Positions 13,105-16,338 of a stretch of DNA of 16,338 bases are shown here, one piece after another; position 1 is the first letter of the stretch; each line of letters begins with the position of its first letter. The translations under genes were made by a program, and so were the position numbers. The notes below the pieces were generated by a model. That model saw only the letters and a program-made list of their open reading frames with translations, ran no database searches and had not been told where the DNA came from. Source of the DNA: JBHIDQ01 sp046760155. Its GTDB lineage: Bacteria; Chloroflexota; Dehalococcoidia; Dehalococcoidales; RBG-16-60-22. The stretch lies in the NCBI GenBank assembly GCA_046760155.1, contig JBHIDQ010000028.1:1-16338 (forward strand). The letters are read 5' to 3'.

Positions 13105-14055
13105 TTATTCCTGCGGCCAATACCATTTCTTGAGACAGCTGATATACTCTCTCTCTATCTTATCCTTTAACTCGTCCAGCTGATTTGGGTCAATAATCCA
13201 GGGGTTACCCTGGGCAACACGTCGCTTTATCTTTGTCGCCACCTCTTCCTCCAACCCGTATTTCGCACTGTCAAACTGCTTTTCTGCCCAGGCGATCCGT
13301 ACCTCTCTGTCCCATTGCCAAACGCCGGAAAGGTCATAATGTGTTATGGGGCCATCAAGGGGCAGGCGAAAGCCAAAAGTTGCCCTGACGCCTAGGTCAA
13401 TATCTTCAGCTGTGGATAATCCCTCAGCCCAAACGCGGAATGCCTCTCTCCGTAAAGCAGCCTGTATCCTGTTAACCAGACATCCCGGCGACTCCTTCAG
13501 TACCCTGATTGGTACTTTCCTGACTGTCTTCAGCAGTTCGCAGATAATATTGATGGTTTCCTCTGATGTTTCCGGTCCAACACCCACTTCAACTCCAGGA
13601 ATGATATGTGGCGGAATGAAGTAGTGGGTAATAGCTATTTTATCCTGCCTTTTAACCTCCGAACCAAACTCGCTAAGCAACAGAAAGGAGGTATTACTTG
13701 CGATTATAGTATGCGGTAGACATAGTCGGTCGAGTTGATTGAAGAGCTTCCGTTTGTCCTCAACACTCTCGGGTATAGCTTCGGTTATGAAGTCGCTGCT
13801 TTCGGCGACCTTCGCCAGTTGAGTGGTAGTGGTAATTCCAGCCATAGCTTCATCTACCTGCTGCTGTGTCACCAGCCCTTCCTGAACAAAGACGCTCAGG
13901 TCACGTGTTATTTTTCGAATGGACTTCTCAAGAACGGTATCGCTGACATCACATAGCATGGTCGGGTATCTCCACAGCGCAAAGTTTATCGCGATGTCGG
14001 GGCCCATGGTACCAGCACCAACAACCCCCACTCTCTTAATATCTTCAAGTTTCAT
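13105..14055 (-). CDS. 3-hydroxyacyl-CoA dehydrogenase family protein
   Basis: A 316-residue NAD-dependent dehydrogenase. MKLEDIKRVGVVGAGTMGPD places the Rossmann GxGxxG loop 13 residues from the start, the normal position. FITEAIPESVEDKRKLFNQL and TIIASNTSFLLLSEF fit the NAD domain, ITHYFIPPHIIPGVEV contains the catalytic His (the usual HFFNP Asn is Ile here), and KESPGCLVNRI with GVRATFGFRLPLDGPITHYD begins the helical C-terminal domain. Family role: oxidation of (S)-3-hydroxyacyl-CoA or related hydroxy acids. The frame opens at 14100, but no start there has a good ribosome site; ATG 14055 is chosen by domain position. The Ile variant leaves open a non-CoA substrate such as gulonate or carnitine. 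Confidence 0.88.
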   Translation of the reverse strand: MKLEDIKRVGVVGAGTMGPDIAINFALWRYPTMLCDVSDTVLEKSIRKITRDLSVFVQEGLVTQQQVDEAMAGITTTTQLAKVAESSDFITEAIPESVEDKRKLFNQLDRLCLPHTIIASNTSFLLLSEFGSEVKRQDKIAITHYFIPPHIIPGVEVGVGPETSEETINIICELLKTVRKVPIRVLKESPGCLVNRIQAALRREAFRVWAEGLSTAEDIDLGVRATFGFRLPLDGPITHYDLSGVWQWDREVRIAWAEKQFDSAKYGLEEEVATKIKRRVAQGNPWIIDPNQLDELKDKIEREYISCLKKWYWPQE

Positions 14056-14162
14056 AATCGTTGCGACGTCTCCTCGCTTCTTACACTCACGATATATCAT
14101 TATTTAGTTCTTTTTCGTCCATGCTGTCAAGTGCGATGGCTGTGCTGTCTTCTGGACCTATG

Positions 14163-14192
14163 TTGAAATGAGAATTGGATTAATGGTTAAAT
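14163..14192 (+). promoter_or_regulatory. Candidate promoter for the racemase-like gene
   Basis: TTGAAA (14163-14168) and TTAAAT (14187-14192), 18 bases apart, lie 27 bases before the start in the 119-base or longer divergent gap with the dehydrogenase gene. Match is moderate. Confidence 0.35.
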
Positions 14193-14219
14193 TAGTGAAG
14201 TTCGCTCTAGAGGCTTAAA

Positions 14220-14882
14220 ATGGGACGAAAAGTAGGCATGGTGCATGCTGGCTGTTTCAATGTTCGCCTGTTTAACGAATTGATTGCTGAGGTTATGCCC
14301 GATGTGGAGGTCGTCCACCTTGTTGATGAAGGACTGCCATTTATGGCGGACGAACAGTTACACGGGCGAGTCGTCCGGCGACTGAAAGTACTGTCATCTT
14401 TTGCCGAGGAGTCCGGTGCCGAAGTCGTGCTACTCACCTGCACCGCCTTCGGGCGCCTGGCTGATGAGGTTGGAGAGGCAGTTAAGGTTCCAGTGCTATC
14501 GGTTCTTGAGATTATCATTGATGAAGCGATGGGCATAAGCGACCACATCGGTATCTTTGGAACTCATCCTGGCACATTGGCATCAGGTGCGCAAATAATC
14601 CAGGAACAATCAACTGACCGGGGAGAGAAAATCGAAGTAAAAACTCAGCTCTGTCCAGGGGCTTTTGATGCCCTGAGGCGCGGCGATATGGCCACTCATG
14701 ACCGCATTGTTCTGGAGCACCTGGACCAGTTGATGAATGAGGTAGCCGTAATCATAGTGCCCCAGCCCTCTATGGAGAGGGTAATGAAACAGGTCCTCGA
14801 GACTAGTCGCAGGGTACCCATCCTTTCCAGCGCGCATCTATCAGTACGGCGCTTGAAAGAAAAGCTGGACAGCTTAGCTTAA
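14220..14882 (+). CDS. Asp/Glu/hydantoin racemase superfamily protein
   Basis: A 220-residue protein with the two-domain alpha/beta pattern of this superfamily: VGMVHAGCFN at the start, the first catalytic cysteine Cys74 in LLTCTAFGRLADEV, IGIFGTHPGTLASG in the second half and IIVPQPSMERV near residues 178-188. In true racemases a second catalytic cysteine lies in that last strand; here it is replaced by Pro-Gln, as in a set of uncharacterised relatives with AQxSM. A standard two-base racemase mechanism is therefore unlikely, and a decarboxylase, isomerase or hydrolase role is equally possible. TAGAGG upstream is a modest ribosome site. It is divergent from the dehydrogenase gene and converges on the activase gene with a 23-base gap. 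Confidence 0.8.
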   Translation: MGRKVGMVHAGCFNVRLFNELIAEVMPDVEVVHLVDEGLPFMADEQLHGRVVRRLKVLSSFAEESGAEVVLLTCTAFGRLADEVGEAVKVPVLSVLEIIIDEAMGISDHIGIFGTHPGTLASGAQIIQEQSTDRGEKIEVKTQLCPGAFDALRRGDMATHDRIVLEHLDQLMNEVAVIIVPQPSMERVMKQVLETSRRVPILSSAHLSVRRLKEKLDSLA

Positions 14883-14905
14883 TCGGCTGCTTAAAGAAAC
14901 ATGAT

Positions 14906-15901
14906 TTACCGGTTTAGTTCTACTTTTAAGCCGAGGCGAGTGAAAATCTCCACAAAGGTTGCCGTTCCCTGCTGTGTATGAGGAACAAGGCGTTCCAACC
15001 TGTACTTCTTACCGATGAACTGGTATTTAACACCAGCGGCTTTGTTATAGGGCAATAGCGACACTTTCTCCACAGCCTTTAACGGTTTTACAAACTCTGC
15101 TACTTGGTGAAAGTCTTCTTCTGAATCATTGTACCCAGGTATCAGGGGAATTCTCACCCAGATGGGCTTACCTTGTTGGCTGATTCTCTTTAGATTCTCC
15201 AATACTAACTGGTTGTCAACACCAGTATATTGCCGGTGTTTCTTGCTATTCATGTGTTTTATGTCGTACAGGAATAGATCAATATAAGGCAGTATTTTCT
15301 TGAAAACAGACCATTTGGCCAGACCGCAAGTATCTAGGGCAGTATGAATCCCTCTATCTTGGCATCTCTCAAGGCATGAAGCTAGGAAACGAGGTTGTGC
15401 TGTGGGCTCCCCTCCAGAGAAAGTTACTCCTCCCCCTGAGTTTCTATAGTAGACCAAGTCTCTCTCTACAACCTTCATTATCTGCTCAACTGTCAACCAT
15501 TCTCCCACTATTTCCAAGGCCTTGGAGGGACATTCTTCGACACACTTCCCGCAATTATCACATTTTCCCCATAAGACACGCCTCCCCCTCGCCGAGATAA
15601 TTTGAGCATTCCGGGGACAGACCTTGACACAGGTGCCGCAACCTATGCACCTGTTGCTATAAAAAGCAAGTTGCGGCTCTACTGATATGGACTGCGGGCT
15701 ATGACACCAAATACATCGAAGCGGGCACCCCTTCAAGAACACAGTAGTCCTGATGCCTGGCCCGTCCTCAGCAACAAACCTATCTATGGAGAATATCAGC
15801 CCCTGTAATGGTGATGAGTCAGGCATACTGCTCGCATTTCTGGATCTGCCAATCCTGGTCTTCATATGACAGGTCAACAAAGTAAGCCTCCCAGCCACCA
15901 A
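14906..15901 (-). CDS. Glycyl-radical enzyme activating protein (PflA-like radical SAM)
   Basis: Up to 331 residues. The activase signature DRFVAEDGPGIRTTVFLKGC leads into Cys-x3-Cys-x2-Cys (CPLRCIWC), followed by two ferredoxin-type cluster motifs, CIGCGTCVKVCP and CDNCGKCVEECP, and the radical SAM GGVTFSGGEP segment. DLFLYDIKHM, RIPLIPGYND and VSLLPYN complete the family pattern. It resembles the activases of benzylsuccinate synthase, glycerol/diol dehydratase and choline lyase type (two extra Fe-S clusters), not minimal PflA. It uses SAM to place a glycyl radical on a partner enzyme; no partner gene is in the window. The start is unclear: TTG 15901, TTG 15880 (GGGAGG 6 bases upstream), ATG 15865 or ATG 15826. 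Confidence 0.88.
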   Translation of the reverse strand: MVAGRLTLLTCHMKTRIGRSRNASSMPDSSPLQGLIFSIDRFVAEDGPGIRTTVFLKGCPLRCIWCHSPQSISVEPQLAFYSNRCIGCGTCVKVCPRNAQIISARGRRVLWGKCDNCGKCVEECPSKALEIVGEWLTVEQIMKVVERDLVYYRNSGGGVTFSGGEPTAQPRFLASCLERCQDRGIHTALDTCGLAKWSVFKKILPYIDLFLYDIKHMNSKKHRQYTGVDNQLVLENLKRISQQGKPIWVRIPLIPGYNDSEEDFHQVAEFVKPLKAVEKVSLLPYNKAAGVKYQFIGKKYRLERLVPHTQQGTATFVEIFTRLGLKVELNR

Positions 15902-15917
15902 CTACAACCGAACAGAA

Positions 15918-16338
15918 CCGCTGAAGCCGGTGAAAAACTTCATTTCTATTGGACAAGGCACCGGGCAAACATTGAGCTATGAAGACCTCCTTTCTTCTTA
16001 CCCGGCGACCGAGCCAGTTGTTAGTGTAGACGAAAATGACCTGGCAACGCTCTACTATACCAGTGGCACCACTGGCTTACCCAAAGGCATCATGATGACC
16101 CACCGGAACTTGGTGGCAGCGATGATTAATATGCTGCAAGCCCTTCCAGTGACGGCTGATGACATTACTCTGCACACTTCTCCCTTTTCTCACATTGCTT
16201 CTATCTGGCCCTTACTCGACCACATTTGTGTTGGAGGCACAAATGTCATCATAGAAAGGTTTGAGCCGAAATTCGTGCTGGAGACAATCGAGGGGAATAG
16301 GGTCACCACATGGAACTCAGTGCCGACCATGATTCTTC
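15918..16338 (+). pseudogene. Acyl-CoA synthetase/AMP-binding enzyme, N-terminally truncated, runs off window
   Basis: From about 15918 the frame reads PLKPVKNFISIGQGTG, then LSYEDLL, DLATLYYTSGTTGLPKGIMM, THRNL and FSHIASIWPLL, the middle of an adenylate-forming acyl-CoA ligase. The P-loop YTSGTTGLPKG is intact. Family members are 500-560 residues with roughly 130-180 residues before this motif; only about 50 precede it here before the sequence becomes the reverse strand of the activase gene, and a TGA at 15867-15869 closes the frame with no start. The 5' part is therefore missing. The 3' end lies outside the window, so an otherwise complete remainder cannot be excluded. Confidence 0.75.

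Noticed and set aside
1..16338. CRISPR array, insertion sequence or transposase
   Set aside because: No regularly spaced repeats and no transposase or integrase frame were found on either strand.

Overview
The window looks like a piece of an anaerobic Chloroflexota genome, most likely Dehalococcoidia-like. This is inferred from a short, N-terminally trimmed bacterial Elp3, from MttB-like, glycyl-radical-activase, NifX-like and enolase-superfamily genes in one neighbourhood, and from moderate GC. No phylogenetic marker was tested, so the assignment is tentative.

Positions 1-3410 (+ strand) hold housekeeping and envelope genes: the 3' end of a Rossmann/DUF2520 protein, a four-helix membrane protein overlapping a small HExxH metallopeptidase, then a signal peptide peptidase (SppA) followed within 5 bases by a membrane-anchored protein with a very long glutamate-rich insert. 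A convergent elp3 (3413-4798, -) ends 2 bases from that gene.

Positions 5075-9828 (+) read as one gene string: a stand-alone receiver protein, a membrane-anchored HEAT-repeat protein, a processive GT2 glycosyltransferase, a methyltransferase resembling the Trm9/ALKBH8 wobble-uridine family, a small zinc ribbon, a half-length permease and a small alpha/beta-barrel-type protein, followed by tRNA-Lys(CTT). The first three suggest signal-controlled polysaccharide synthesis. The methyltransferase together with the nearby elp3 suggests a bacterial version of the eukaryotic mcm5U34 tRNA pathway. The methyltransferase has no ordinary start codon ahead of its conserved N-terminus.

Positions 9960-16338, beyond the tRNA, differ in character: loosely packed catabolic genes on both strands with wide gaps and several broken genes. 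Intact genes are a 4-oxalocrotonate tautomerase, a mandelate racemase/enolase-family enzyme, a 3-hydroxyacyl-CoA dehydrogenase, an Asp/Glu racemase-like protein and a glycyl-radical-enzyme activase. Broken ones are a C-terminal scrap resembling M29-peptidase-like proteins, a NifX-like gene and an MttB-like gene truncated tail to tail at about 12.53 kb, and an acyl-CoA ligase that lacks its N-terminal part and starts right where the divergent activase begins. The region looks like an accessory segment shaped by deletions, or, less interestingly, contains assembly joins.
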